NCBI GenBank assembly: GCA_012744475.1
Contig: JAAYBV010000067.1
Span: forward strand, 62,001-126,000
DNA from: Phycisphaerae bacterium
GTDB taxonomy: Bacteria; Planctomycetota; Phycisphaerae; Sedimentisphaerales; Anaerobacaceae
Length of the DNA stretch: 64,000 nucleotides
Direction of reading: 5' to 3'
Part shown: one piece after another, positions 26,189 through 37,329 of the stretch
How positions within the stretch are numbered: the first letter of the stretch is position 1
Layout of the letters: each line of letters begins with the position of its first letter
The notes under the pieces: model-generated
What the model saw: the letters and a program-made list of their open reading frames with translations, nothing else
Told to the model about the DNA's origin: nothing
Databases searched by the model: none
Position numbers and translations under genes: made by a program

Positions 26189-26985
26189 TACTCCATGGCC
26201 TCGGGGATCAGCTCTTTGAGGTTTTGGATGCGCGTCGAATCGGCCGGATGCGTACTGAGGAACTCCGGCTGTGCGTTGCCGCTCTTCTGCGCCGCCATCC
26301 GCTCCCAGAACGCCACCGCCGTCTGCGGATCGTAGCCGGCCATCGACATGAAGATCAGGCCGAGCCGGTCAGCTTCATTCTCGTGCAGGCGGCTGAAGGG
26401 CAGCAGCAGCGCAACCTGTGTGCCCAAGCCATACGACGAGACGAAGAGGTTCTGCGTCGCCTCCGGCTGCTTCTGGAGCGCCACAGACAGAGCCATGCCG
26501 CCCATCTGGACGACCAACCCTTGTGTCATCCGCTCGGCCCCGTGCTTGGCGAATATGTGGGCAATCTCATGGCCAACAACCACCGCCAGCCCCGCCTCGG
26601 TCCCGGTCACGGGAAGGATGCCCGTATTGACGACGACCTTGCCGCCCGGCATGGCGAAGGCATTGACCGCGTCATCCTGCACGAGGTTGAACTCCCACTC
26701 ATAGCCCTCGAACGGATCCCTCTCCAGATTCTGCTTGCTGTACTCGTTGACGGCGGCAACGATGCGGCTGCCGACCCGCTTGACCATCTCGCTGTCCTGG
26801 CTACCGGCGACAACCTTGTTCTCGGAGAGATACTGGGTGTACTGCTGGACGCTCAACGAGTTGATGATCGAATCGGGGACGAAATTGAACTGCCGCCGCC
26901 CGGTGATCCCCACTTCGGCACAGCCGGCCGCCAGAATCGTCGCACCGATCAGCCAACCCAACAGCCATCTCTTCGCCGCATTCAT
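26170..26985 (-). CDS. M48-family lipoprotein metalloprotease (LoiP/BepA-like)
   Basis: The 271-residue protein has a lipobox (ILAAGC, Cys22) and so is predicted to be a lipoprotein in the periplasm. The zinc site is VVGHEIAHIFAKHGAERM with the third ligand in HENEADRLGLIFM, both standard for M48. The C-terminal STHPADSTRIQNLKELIPEA is also typical. Relatives in E. coli take part in outer-membrane protein quality control. GGGAGAAC precedes the ATG. It overlaps the end of the flavoprotein gene on the opposite strand. Confidence 0.95.
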   Translation of the reverse strand: MNAAKRWLLGWLIGATILAAGCAEVGITGRRQFNFVPDSIINSLSVQQYTQYLSENKVVAGSQDSEMVKRVGSRIVAAVNEYSKQNLERDPFEGYEWEFNLVQDDAVNAFAMPGGKVVVNTGILPVTGTEAGLAVVVGHEIAHIFAKHGAERMTQGLVVQMGGMALSVALQKQPEATQNLFVSSYGLGTQVALLLPFSRLHENEADRLGLIFMSMAGYDPQTAVAFWERMAAQKSGNAQPEFLSTHPADSTRIQNLKELIPEAMEYYRPAN

Positions 26986-27125
26986 GGGCGTTCTCCCTTT
27001 CGTCCTGAAGGAATCATCACGCGGCTACAGCCGCTCTGGTTCACACATCCTGCCTTCCATTAAGCCGTCATTCCCAGGCGCACGCAACGCCTTTTTTGTG
27101 GTTCCTGTCCGCAATTCAATCGGTC

Positions 27126-29648
27126 TCACCGATCGGGGAATCCCAGATCGTGGCCGGGATGGATCGCCAAGCCGATCTGTTCGACGTTGCCGTTGCGGCC
27201 GTTGTACCAGAGCATCCAGCGGTCATCCTCCTGATCGAGGATCGCGAACGGCTTGTAGCAGGCGTCGCCATCCCAGGCATCGGGCACAGGACGGATGATC
27301 GGATTGGCGAGGTGGCGCTGCCAGTTGCGGATGCCGTCGCGTGAGCGGGCCAAGCCGATCTGGGCAAGGTGCTCGTTGCGAAAACCGATGTAGAACATGA
27401 GGTGCCACTCGCCGGCCGGGATCACCTGACAGGCCGTGACCTTGTGCTGCTCCCACGGGCTGGCCGGATCGGCTGAGAAGACCGGGTTGTCTCCGTGCTT
27501 CGTCCAATGCACGCCGTCCGGGCTGGTGGCATAGCCGATGGCATTGGGCTCATATTGGTCCCCGGCCGAGTACCACATCCGGTACTGGTGTTTGTCCTCA
27601 TCCCAGAGCACGTGCGGGCACATCGCTGCGCCCTTCTCCCAAGGCTCCTTGGGCGACAACACCGGCTCGACCGAGCGGCGCGTCCAGTGGACGCCATCGG
27701 GACTGGTCGCATAGCCAATCCAACTCCGGTCGCGAGCCTGGCCCGTGTACCACATGTGATAGCCGTCCGTGCGCTTCACCACGGAGGGCCGGTTGATATC
27801 GGCCTCCCAATCGGTCTCGTGGTTCGGGGCCAGAACAATCTGCGGCTGGCTCCAATGGATTCCATCGACGCTCTCGACCAGCGCCACCGACTGCTGCGGC
27901 CGCCAGGAGAACCACATGCGATAGGTATCGCCCTCCTTCAGCAGCGTCACATCGAAACACGTCCCAAGCGCGCCGCCAAGAACGGGATTGCCCTCGTGCT
28001 TGATCCAACCGGCCGAGACCCCTTCTTCCGCACCGGGCAACACACCCGTGATGCGTTCGAGCGAATTGGAGCGAGCGATCTCCACACCGTCGGCGAGCAC
28101 GCAAAGGCCTTGGCCTCGTCCATATCTCTCGCCTGTTCTGTCCCAGAGAATGGTCAGCACGCGCCCGTGATAGATGACGTTGTCCAGACAGAACCAGTCC
28201 CACGCATTCGAGGGAACCTGCGGACGGACTTCCACGCGATGGTCCGGTCTCGGACGCAGACCGACCAGACCTGTGATGATCAGGTCGCAGTAGGTCGAGT
28301 GATTGTAGTCCTTGCCCCGCTCCTTGCCGCCCTTGCCCGCATCCCACGCGCCATCTTTCCACGTCTTCAGGCGCGTCCGCGCGATCCAGTCGCCGGTATG
28401 GGGATTGAGGTTCTCGTCGATCCAGGGCACAACCTTGCCATCGTCGCGCGTGAGGTAATGGCTGCGGGTGTAGATCTTCAGCAGATCGAAGTAGTCCGCC
28501 TCGTTCACAACCTGCTGATCGTAGTTCTCCAGCAGATTCGCCATGGCCGTGAGCGTTACGGAGGTGGAATACGGCCAACTGGGACCGTTCCACTGGCACT
28601 CGTGCCCCTCGTAGGACAGACGGAATCCGGGATGTCTCTGCTCTGTGGTCGTCGGGCCGTAGGAAGCATAGAAGCCCTGTGGGTCCATGAGCTGTCTCCA
28701 GGCTCCTTCGTGCCCTTGCTCGGGCAGATTGAAGTACCAGGGCGTATATCCATGCAATTCACGCACATCCACAAGACGATCTTTGTCGCGCGGTAACGTC
28801 TTGAAGAACTGCGTCTGCGAGTCCCAAAGCCGGGTCTGGACCAGCGTCTTGATGCGTTCCGCTTTCTCGCGGAACTGGGTGGCGGTCTCGTGCCGACCCG
28901 CGAGAGACGCGATCTCGGCAATCGCGACGGCGTCGCCATACATGTACGAATTGATGGTCGCTCGCTTGCCGCTGCCGCCGACCGAGACTTCCATGCCGTC
29001 CTGGCCATCGTTCTGCCAGAAGAGCCCAGCCGGTTCGAGCCGGTCCTTCTCCCACTGCCCATAGTTGGCGATCAGGTCCGGCAGCAGATCGAGCAGGAGG
29101 CTCTCGCTGCCGGTGACCATGTATCGAGCCCAGAGGGCGTCGGCAGCCCAGAAGCTGTAGCTGCGTACCGCGCCGCCCTTGCGGAACCAGAACCGGGCAT
29201 AGTCGTCCAGGTACGCCGGATCGTGCAGCCAGCGGCCCTCGTAGAAATGGTGGCCGGCGGCGCAGTTGATCGTGTTGTGCTTGCCCGCCCAGCCCACCGG
29301 CGGCAGAAATTCCGTGATGACGAATCCGTCCGGCGTCTGTTTGACGTGCTTGCGATAGGTCCACCAGCGAAAGTAGTACGTCCGCTCGATATCCTCGTCG
29401 GGGCACTCGAACAGCGGAATCTGCTGGCGGAGAAACGCCCACGCCCGCTCGTTGGGGACGTGCTGCGCGTATAACTCCTCATCGTCGCGATTGAACTGCT
29501 CGATGTAATGCCGGAACGAGTCGGCTTGCAGCACCCCGCCGGATGCCCGCTGCTCACCCAAGCCCAACACAGCAAATACAACACCGAGGATGACAGGCAG
29601 AAGCCCCCACCAGCCACGCTCTTCAGGACGCGATACCACATGTCTCAT
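27126..29648 (-). CDS. Two-domain glycoside hydrolase: alpha/alpha-barrel (GH63/MGH1-like) plus beta-propeller (GH43/GH130-like)
   Basis: The protein has 840 residues and an N-terminal hydrophobic signal (LLPVILGVVFAVLGLG). Residues about 60-520 look like an (alpha/alpha)6 toroid of the mannosyl-oligosaccharide-glucosidase/MGH1 type (YYFRWWTYRKHV, NGPSWPYSTSVTLTAMANLL, DYNHSTYCDLIITGLVGLRP). From about 545 the sequence switches to five-bladed propeller-like repeats with IGYATSPDGVHWT twice and MWYSAGDQYEPNAIGYA, as in GH43/GH130-related proteins. I chose ATG 29648, which has GGAG upstream. It lies 44 bp after mutS on the same strand, but carbohydrate metabolism and mismatch repair are unlikely partners. 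The substrate is unknown; mannose- or glucose-containing glycans are the family norm. Confidence 0.78.
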   Translation of the reverse strand: MRHVVSRPEERGWWGLLPVILGVVFAVLGLGEQRASGGVLQADSFRHYIEQFNRDDEELYAQHVPNERAWAFLRQQIPLFECPDEDIERTYYFRWWTYRKHVKQTPDGFVITEFLPPVGWAGKHNTINCAAGHHFYEGRWLHDPAYLDDYARFWFRKGGAVRSYSFWAADALWARYMVTGSESLLLDLLPDLIANYGQWEKDRLEPAGLFWQNDGQDGMEVSVGGSGKRATINSYMYGDAVAIAEIASLAGRHETATQFREKAERIKTLVQTRLWDSQTQFFKTLPRDKDRLVDVRELHGYTPWYFNLPEQGHEGAWRQLMDPQGFYASYGPTTTEQRHPGFRLSYEGHECQWNGPSWPYSTSVTLTAMANLLENYDQQVVNEADYFDLLKIYTRSHYLTRDDGKVVPWIDENLNPHTGDWIARTRLKTWKDGAWDAGKGGKERGKDYNHSTYCDLIITGLVGLRPRPDHRVEVRPQVPSNAWDWFCLDNVIYHGRVLTILWDRTGERYGRGQGLCVLADGVEIARSNSLERITGVLPGAEEGVSAGWIKHEGNPVLGGALGTCFDVTLLKEGDTYRMWFSWRPQQSVALVESVDGIHWSQPQIVLAPNHETDWEADINRPSVVKRTDGYHMWYTGQARDRSWIGYATSPDGVHWTRRSVEPVLSPKEPWEKGAAMCPHVLWDEDKHQYRMWYSAGDQYEPNAIGYATSPDGVHWTKHGDNPVFSADPASPWEQHKVTACQVIPAGEWHLMFYIGFRNEHLAQIGLARSRDGIRNWQRHLANPIIRPVPDAWDGDACYKPFAILDQEDDRWMLWYNGRNGNVEQIGLAIHPGHDLGFPDR

Positions 29649-29692
29649 TCTACCACTCCACGCGGAGACGGTGTGCCATGCACACCCACGGT

Positions 29693-32323
<2,631 letters not shown>

Positions 32324-32329
32324 GCCGCG

Positions 32330-32357
32330 ATTATACCGAAACCGGCCCCTCCAACAA
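32330..32357 (-). promoter_or_regulatory. mutS promoter giving a leaderless transcript
   Basis: Reading leftwards, TTGTTG (32352-32357) is 16 bp from a perfect TATAAT (32330-32335). Six bases separate the -10 box from the ATG at 32323, so transcription should begin at or within one base of the start codon. Confidence 0.65.
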
Positions 32358-32387
32358 CTCTGATACAGTCGGGAGGCCCAGGCATGC

Positions 32388-32717
32388 CTAGTTCTTGATG
32401 ATTTCAACCAGCCTGTCGATGACTTCGGTCAGCTTCTCCCTCTTGATGGTACCGATCCGATACAAGATGATGTGAGCATCCGCCGTGAACACACGATTGG
32501 GCCTTATGTTACCTGACTGCTTGAGGTTTCCAGATGCGAAGTCCTTGTCATCAACGGGTATGGCGTAGTTGTCGCCGATAGTCCGGCTCGTCAGTTGACA
32601 GAGAATGACGTCGTCTCCTTGAAGCGGGGCAATGACAAGGGCCGGGCGGCGTTTCGACTGGCTCAGGTCGGAAAAGGGAAAGGGTATGACAACGACATCG
32701 CCTTTCACAAATCTTGC
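32388..32717 (-). CDS. MazF/PemK-family toxin (endoribonuclease)
   Basis: The 109-residue protein begins FVKGDVVVIPFPFSDLSQSK followed by RRPALVIA, the classic MazF/PemK N-terminus. ILCQLTSR carries the conserved catalytic-region motif, and IRPNRVFTAD follows. MazF toxins cut mRNA and are held in check by a partner antitoxin. I chose GTG 32717, after GAGGAGGACG; the ATG ten codons upstream would lie deeper in the antitoxin gene. It overlaps the antitoxin 3' end by 13 bp, a common coupled layout. Its own end lies 65 bp before the mutS start. Confidence 0.9.
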   Translation of the reverse strand, partial: ARFVKGDVVVIPFPFSDLSQSKRRPALVIAPLQGDDVILCQLTSRTIGDNYAIPVDDKDFASGNLKQSGNIRPNRVFTADAHIILYRIGTIKREKLTEVIDRLVEIIKN

Positions 32718-32899
32718 CACGCCTCGTCCTCCTCGGGCCTGAGCCAATCCTTGGATAGCGCGGATTCACTCGCAATGCTGGCAGCCAACTTCTCCCTCGC
32801 CATTTTGGCCTTAAGGAAGTAGACAAAATCGAGCACCTCCGCCAGCAGCGGCTCGGGGACCGCCTCGATCTCGCTGATAAGCAATTCCTTTGTACTCAT
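32705..32899 (-). CDS. Antitoxin of the MazF pair (DUF2281-like)
   Basis: The 64-residue protein MSTKELLISEIEAVPEPLL, followed by AEVLDFVYFLKAKMAREKL, matches the small DUF2281-type antitoxins found ahead of MazF-like toxins, with a helical N-terminus and a disordered acidic C-terminus (WLRPEEDEAWQDL) suited to wrapping the toxin. I chose ATG 32899, with GAGG at a suitable distance. A GTGTAT element occurs twice upstream (near 32905 and 32960) and could be an autoregulatory operator, though this is weak. Confidence 0.85.
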   Translation of the reverse strand: MSTKELLISEIEAVPEPLLAEVLDFVYFLKAKMAREKLAASIASESALSKDWLRPEEDEAWQDL

Positions 32900-33083
32900 G
32901 GTATACACCTCGCCATGTGGCCCCGTCACTTCTTCCAATCGCAAGCGATTTACACAAAGGATACCATACACCCCGAGGGTGGGTCAACAGAATCGCAGAT
33001 GAGTCACACTTGGCACACTCTGCCCTGTTGTTCGGTGCTCAACCGGAGCAGATGAGGGCACTCACACAGCCGCAGCCCAACGA

Positions 33084-34268
33084 TCAGGTCTGAATTGGGC
33101 CACGGAGGATTTCGGCAAGGATGGCGGGTACATCAAGACGGGTCTCTGCAAACGCGAGCCGTTTGAGGAAAGCGTGCTGGCGAGTAGTGAAGGCAACGGG
33201 GGTGCGGGGGTCGAAGTCGGCAACGCCGAGAGTCCAGTGGAGGGCATGGATCAGGTCATCGATGCCGATGGCCTGTTTGGCGCTGATGCGGACAGGCTCG
33301 CCCAGGCCGGCAGGCAGCGTGGCAAGGTCGAGGTGCGCCGGCAGATCGCATTTGTTCAGGACGGTCAGAATGCGTTTGTCGGCCAGCGCTTCGAGGAGTC
33401 TCTCGTCAACCTGGGCTTCCGGCCGGCTGAGGTCCAGAACCAACACGACCAGATCGGCCCGCCGAACGATCTCGACGCTCCGGGCTTGGGCGGCCTGCTC
33501 GATTCCATCGTCGCCTGCCGCAACAGCATCGGCGCCAAAACCCGCGGTGTCGATGACAGTCGCTGCCAACGGTGGTATGAGGATTTCAGCACAGACCCAG
33601 TCTCGCGTTGTGCCTTCGATGTCGGTGACGATGGCCTTCTCGCACCCGGCCAGCGCATTCAGCAGCGTGCTCTTGCCCGTGTTGGGCGGACCGACCAGTG
33701 CAACCTTGCAGCCCTCGACGATCCGGCGAGCGGTCCGACTGTCGCGGAGTATCTGCCTGGCCTGGTCGGCAATCTCGGCCAGCGACATCGAATCGCTTTC
33801 CCGGGACCACCGCCGGACCGTCTGGGATAGCCCCCCTGCCATCTGGGCGCCGATGATCCGGGCGCCCTCCAGGGTCTTGACTCTCGTCATCACCAGCTTC
33901 GCCTCGACGGCAATCGAATCGTCCGGTTGCTCCTCCGAGACCATCTTGGCCAGCAGTGACTCGGCGTCCAGCAACTCGACACCCCGCCCCTGCAGCAGTT
34001 TCATGATCCGTTCGACAATGAGCGGGTTTCCGTGACAGTGGATGGTGAACGCGTGCGGTCCCTCGCAGCCGACGGTGACCTGATCGATGACGTCGGCGCC
34101 GTCGATGATGTGACCAAGCAGGATGCGACCGGTCTCGCAGGCAGGCGGTCCCTGACCGGAGCAACAGAAGACGTCCGACAAAATCGCCTCGGCCGACTCG
34201 CCGACGAGCTGGACCGTGGCAATCGCCGCCGCACTCGACCCGGTCATGACTGCTGCGAAGGCCGCCAT
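33084..34268 (-). CDS. Divergent MnmE/TrmE-like GTPase lacking the C-terminal cysteine motif
   Basis: MnmE modifies tRNA wobble uridine (with MnmG). This 394-residue protein keeps the N-terminal tetrahydrofolate-type domain (AIATVQLVGESAEAILS, HCHGNPLIVERIMKLL) and all G motifs: GPPNTGKST (G1), GTTRD (G2), DTAG (G3) and NKCD (G4). It ends at ILAEILRGPIQT, about 50 residues short, without the C-terminal CxGK motif that is needed in canonical MnmE. No continuation is found in any downstream frame. It starts 4 bp after coaX, so the two are one operon. It may be a planctomycete variant or a different tRNA- or folate-linked GTPase. Confidence 0.8.
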   Translation of the reverse strand: MAAFAAVMTGSSAAAIATVQLVGESAEAILSDVFCCSGQGPPACETGRILLGHIIDGADVIDQVTVGCEGPHAFTIHCHGNPLIVERIMKLLQGRGVELLDAESLLAKMVSEEQPDDSIAVEAKLVMTRVKTLEGARIIGAQMAGGLSQTVRRWSRESDSMSLAEIADQARQILRDSRTARRIVEGCKVALVGPPNTGKSTLLNALAGCEKAIVTDIEGTTRDWVCAEILIPPLAATVIDTAGFGADAVAAGDDGIEQAAQARSVEIVRRADLVVLVLDLSRPEAQVDERLLEALADKRILTVLNKCDLPAHLDLATLPAGLGEPVRISAKQAIGIDDLIHALHWTLGVADFDPRTPVAFTTRQHAFLKRLAFAETRLDVPAILAEILRGPIQT

Positions 34269-34272
34269 GATA

Positions 34273-35067
34273 TCAGGCCATCTCGTTCTGCTTTTCGATG
34301 TGCTTCATGTAGGCCAGGACAATGCCCTTGACGACGAGGTGGGGCACGTAGTTGTCGACGAAGGGACAGTCGTCTTTGATCATCGCGGCGGCCGAGCCGG
34401 TGATGACCGTCTGCGGCCAGCGTCCGAGCTGCTCGGCGTAGCGCCGCACGATCTCTTCCATCGCCCCGATGATCGAGTAGTACAGGCCGCAATTGATCGC
34501 GTCGGCGGTGTTCTTGCCGTACGGCGCCTCCGGGCGGTGCACCGTGATCTTGGGCAACTGAGCCGTGCTGTCGTTCAGGGCTTGAGCACTGATCTCGAAA
34601 CCGGGACAAATCACTCCCCCCTGAAAGATACCGTTTGCATCGACCAGGTCGATCGTCACGGCGGTGCCGAAATCGGCCACGACTACCGCATCTTCCACCA
34701 CGTCATAGGCCGCAGCGGCCGATACGATGCGGTCGGTTCCCACCTTCTTCGGTTCGTCCACCCAGGCCGACATCGGCAGCGGGATGTCCTGCCCGATGAC
34801 GTGGACCTTCTCACCAAGCTCCTCTTCGGCGACCTTGCGGACGAATTCGGTCCACACCGGCTTGACGCTGCTGACAACGATGACCCCATCCCGCTTGCCC
34901 TCGATCGAGGTCTCCAGGACAGGGATCTTCTGCCAGGCCGAGAGCAGGCAGTCCCTCAGCGCCGTCTCCCCAGCCCCCGGCAGCGACTGAATGGACTGTT
35001 CCTTGCCGTCGAGGAACAGCCCGACCGCTACGTTGGTATTGCCGACATCCACCGCCACGATATTCAT
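34273..35067 (-). CDS. coaX: Type III pantothenate kinase
   Basis: CoaX phosphorylates pantothenate, the first step of coenzyme A synthesis. The 264-residue protein has the ASKHA-fold N-terminal motif VAVDVGNTNVAVGLFLDGK, then GTDRIVSAAAAYD and DFGTAVTIDLVDANG, all diagnostic of type III enzymes. The length is normal. It is followed 4 bp later by the MnmE-like GTPase. A promoter lies about 65-90 bp upstream, and the insertion sequence is inserted just beyond it, leaving it intact. Confidence 0.96.
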   Translation of the reverse strand: MNIVAVDVGNTNVAVGLFLDGKEQSIQSLPGAGETALRDCLLSAWQKIPVLETSIEGKRDGVIVVSSVKPVWTEFVRKVAEEELGEKVHVIGQDIPLPMSAWVDEPKKVGTDRIVSAAAAYDVVEDAVVVADFGTAVTIDLVDANGIFQGGVICPGFEISAQALNDSTAQLPKITVHRPEAPYGKNTADAINCGLYYSIIGAMEEIVRRYAEQLGRWPQTVITGSAAAMIKDDCPFVDNYVPHLVVKGIVLAYMKHIEKQNEMA

Positions 35068-35130
35068 AGATCACTCTCGGGATCTTCAGACTTGCGATTC
35101 GGCGTCTCTTCCTGGCGCCGCAAGGAGCGC

Positions 35131-35158
35131 TTGTAACCGATCTTGACACACCTGTCAA
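35131..35158 (-). promoter_or_regulatory. coaX promoter with palindromic -35 region
   Basis: Reading leftwards, a perfect TTGACA (35153-35158) is 16 bp from TTACAA (35131-35136). The -35 box is half of the palindrome TTGACA-CACC-TGTCAA (35143-35158), which could also be a repressor site. Confidence 0.5.
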
Positions 35159-35176
35159 TCTCGACCTTTGGCGGCG

Positions 35177-35184
35177 AAAAATCG
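35177..35184. repeat. Left copy of the 8-bp target-site duplication
   Basis: AAAAATCG directly outside the left inverted repeat is identical to the copy at 36714-36721 outside the right one. Confidence 0.93.
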
Positions 35185-35206
35185 GGGTGTGACTAATTCT
35201 TCTGGC
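35185..35206 (+). repeat. Left terminal inverted repeat of the insertion sequence
   Basis: It begins GGGTGTGACTAATTC and ends TTCTGGC. It differs from the right end at one position (A for C at base 8). Confidence 0.93.
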
Positions 35207-35281
35207 GCGAAGATAGGTAATCCTGTAAATTATCGCCAGTGCAAGGATGGATGAACTGGCGGTGATTTTTAGGAGATGGTC

Positions 35282-36705
35282 ATGAGTTCCACCCAGAAGT
35301 CGAGGTTGGATGTCACGCAGTTGGAGGTTCTCGTTCAGGAAGATATTGAGAAATGCCTTCAGGAGGTGACCGCGGCGGTCAACCAGGCGCAGGACGGAGC
35401 GATCATCGACCAGAGCGAGGAACCCGTCCGAGAAGCGCTGGCCCGGCTGCGACAGGCAATCTACGAGAAAGCGATTCAGATGAAAGTCGATGCCGCGGAA
35501 GCGGCTTTTTCCCCCTCGGTGTCCCGCAGACGTCGGTCTGCGCAACAAGGGCCGTCAGCCATGACACCGTCAATGGCCCGATTCAAATCCGCCGGACGCG
35601 ATGGTGGTCGTCGTCGCAAGGCACCGACAGCCGGATCGACCGGATGCTGGGAATTGTGGAGGCCACCGTCAGCGTTGGTGTGCGGCAGATGTGTTGTCGG
35701 GTGGGGATTCATCAGCAGGGTTTCGTCAAAGCCGCCGAGCATTTGCAGGCTCTGGCGCAACTGCGGATCAGCCCGGAGCGCGTTCGGCACATCGCCCAGG
35801 CGGAAGGTCGCAGGGTCCAGACGATCCAGGCGGCCGGACGGGTCGCCAGTGATCTGTCGGTCGAAACAGGCCGGCTCCGGGCCGGCGGTCCTTCGCGGGT
35901 GTATGTAGGGGCCGACGGGGTCAAGGTCCCGATGGTTACCCAGCAGGAGAAAACCAAGCGGCGGCAGCGCCGGCGCCGGCGGCGTGCGGGTGGTGTGATC
36001 CGCCGGATGCATCGGGGCGCGGACAATCCGTATAAGGAATTCAAGATCGCGACGTTGTACGAGGAATCGAACACGCACCGGCTGGTCGTGGGGACCGCCG
36101 GCGATCATCAGGTCTTGGGCCGGCTGTTACGACGGCAAGCCGCGACGATTGGGTTGGACCGGTTCGACCAGAAGCTGGCGGTGGCCGATGGGGCCGATTG
36201 GATCGAGCACCAGTTGCAGGTGCGACTGCCAATGCTCGAGGAACAAGTGCTGGACTTCTACCACTTCAGCGAACATGTATGGCAAGCCGTCAACGATTGC
36301 TTTGGCCAAGGAACCGAGAAGGCCCAATCGTTTGGGCAAACACTGCTGCACGCGGCCTACCACGAGGGGATCGCCGAGGTCTTGGTCCTGCTGGGACAGG
36401 AACGCCGGCAGCATCGGGCCGGCAGCCGGCGGCGTCAAGCGTTGGAGGGCTTGCTGCGCTATCTGAGCAAGCGTGCGTCGCACTGTGAATATCCCCGGTA
36501 CCTGGCCGCAGGATACCAGATTGGCAGCGGTCCGACCGAGGCCATGTGCAAGGTGCTGACGTACCGGCTCAAGGGTCCGGGGATGCGGTGGGACAAAGAA
36601 GGAGCCGAGCCGATGATGTCCCTGCTGGCCCTCGAACAGTCCAATGCCTGGGAATCCTATTGGCAAAGCCAATATCAAGCCCTTCAACTCTGCCAGAAGA
36701 ATTAG
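35282..36705 (+). pseudogene. ISKra4-like transposase, frame disrupted
   Basis: The start is ATG 35282 (MSSTQKSRLDVTQLEVL) after AGGAG. The N-terminal helical part runs in one frame to about 35505 (IYEKAIQMKVDAAEAAF). Then the family's expected DVGLRNKGRQ motif appears in a second frame (about 35528-35559), and NGPIQIRRTRWWSSSQGTD onward continues in a third frame to the stop at 36705. Each step is explained by one extra base: one in the T5C5 run near 35503-35512 and one near 35559. Removing both rebuilds a continuous protein of about 473 residues. A single -1 programmed frameshift at the T5C5 run would also join the two long frames but would skip the LRNKGRQ motif. Catalytic-type acidic residues (YVGADGVKV, VADGADW) remain. 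Confidence 0.8.
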
Positions 36706-36713
36706 GCACACCC
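36692..36713 (-). repeat. Right terminal inverted repeat of the insertion sequence
   Basis: It is the inverted counterpart of 35185-35206 and overlaps the last codons of the transposase. Confidence 0.93.
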
Positions 36714-36721
36714 AAAAATCG
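36714..36721. repeat. Right copy of the 8-bp target-site duplication
   Basis: AAAAATCG, identical to 35177-35184. Confidence 0.93.
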
Positions 36722-36792
36722 CGGATTGCGGTAGACAGCCGACGGGGAGCGGCCACTATATCTGCAAGTGCACTTGGATTCGAGGATGCCAC

Positions 36793-37329
36793 GTGGCAGA
36801 ACAGAACGACGCAGAACTCGTGCGGGCCGCAGCCAGAGGCGACAAGAACGCGTACGGGACGCTCTACGACCGCCATGCCCCGCTGATTCGGGCAATCTGC
36901 TACGACCATACGAAGCACTTGGCCGATGCGCAGGACCTGGCACAAGACGTCTTCCTGCGGGCTTATGAGCGGCTCGGCGACCTTCGTCAGGCTGAGCGGT
37001 TCGGCCCCTGGATTGTGACGATGGCGCGGTTGCGATGCCGCGAATGGCGGCGGCAGAAGTCGCGCGAGCGACGGAGGCACGCCGGGCTCCACGTGTCCGA
37101 GGTGGCGAAGGGATTGCCGGATGCGGCTGACTCGGAGGTGCTTCGAAAGACAGTCGCGCAACTCCCGGAAAAGGAACGCCTGGCTCTGCACGTGTTCTAT
37201 CTTCGAGGCAACTCGACGCCGGATTCTTGCCGGCTCGTCGGTTTATCCCGCTCGGGATTCTACCGGGCGCTGGATCGGGCCCGAAAACGGCTCCGAAAGC
37301 TCATGGCTATAGAGCTGGAGGATATATGA
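36793..37329 (+). CDS. ECF-type RNA polymerase sigma factor
   Basis: The 178-residue protein has region 2 (LYDRHAPLIRAICYDHTKHL, ADAQDLAQDVFLRAYERL) and region 4 with a helix-turn-helix (LPEKERLALHVFYLRGNS, LVGLSRSGFYRALDRARKRL). It directs transcription in response to a signal held by its partner. The GTG start at 36793 has GAGG upstream. Its stop overlaps the start of the next gene (ATGA), so sigma factor and membrane partner are coupled. Its promoter region begins at the right edge of the insertion sequence, only 71 bp upstream, so the insertion may have changed its expression. Confidence 0.93.
   Translation: MAEQNDAELVRAAARGDKNAYGTLYDRHAPLIRAICYDHTKHLADAQDLAQDVFLRAYERLGDLRQAERFGPWIVTMARLRCREWRRQKSRERRRHAGLHVSEVAKGLPDAADSEVLRKTVAQLPEKERLALHVFYLRGNSTPDSCRLVGLSRSGFYRALDRARKRLRKLMAIELEDI

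Larger units (their letters stand above)
35185..36713 (+). mobile_element. ISKra4-like insertion sequence, 1529 bp, complete ends
   Basis: Both ends are defined by 22-bp inverted repeats matching at 21 positions (left 35185-35206, right 36692-36713) and flanked by a perfect 8-bp duplication, so the element is complete and recently inserted. The encoded transposase has the ISKra4-like C-terminal signature GYQIGSGPTEAMCK with LKGPGMRWDKEGAEPMM. ISKra4 members make duplications of about this size. The transposase frame is broken (separate entry). A possible stem (ATCGCCAGT with ACTGGCGGTGAT, near 35232-35264) precedes the transposase start. It inserted between coaX and the sigma-factor gene without hitting either. 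Confidence 0.93.

Noticed and set aside
35503-35512. Classical -1 slippery heptamer in the transposase
   Set aside because: The T5C5 run does not fit X-XXY-YYZ in the zero frame and a -1 shift would skip the family motif found in the third frame. Kept only as the second explanation.
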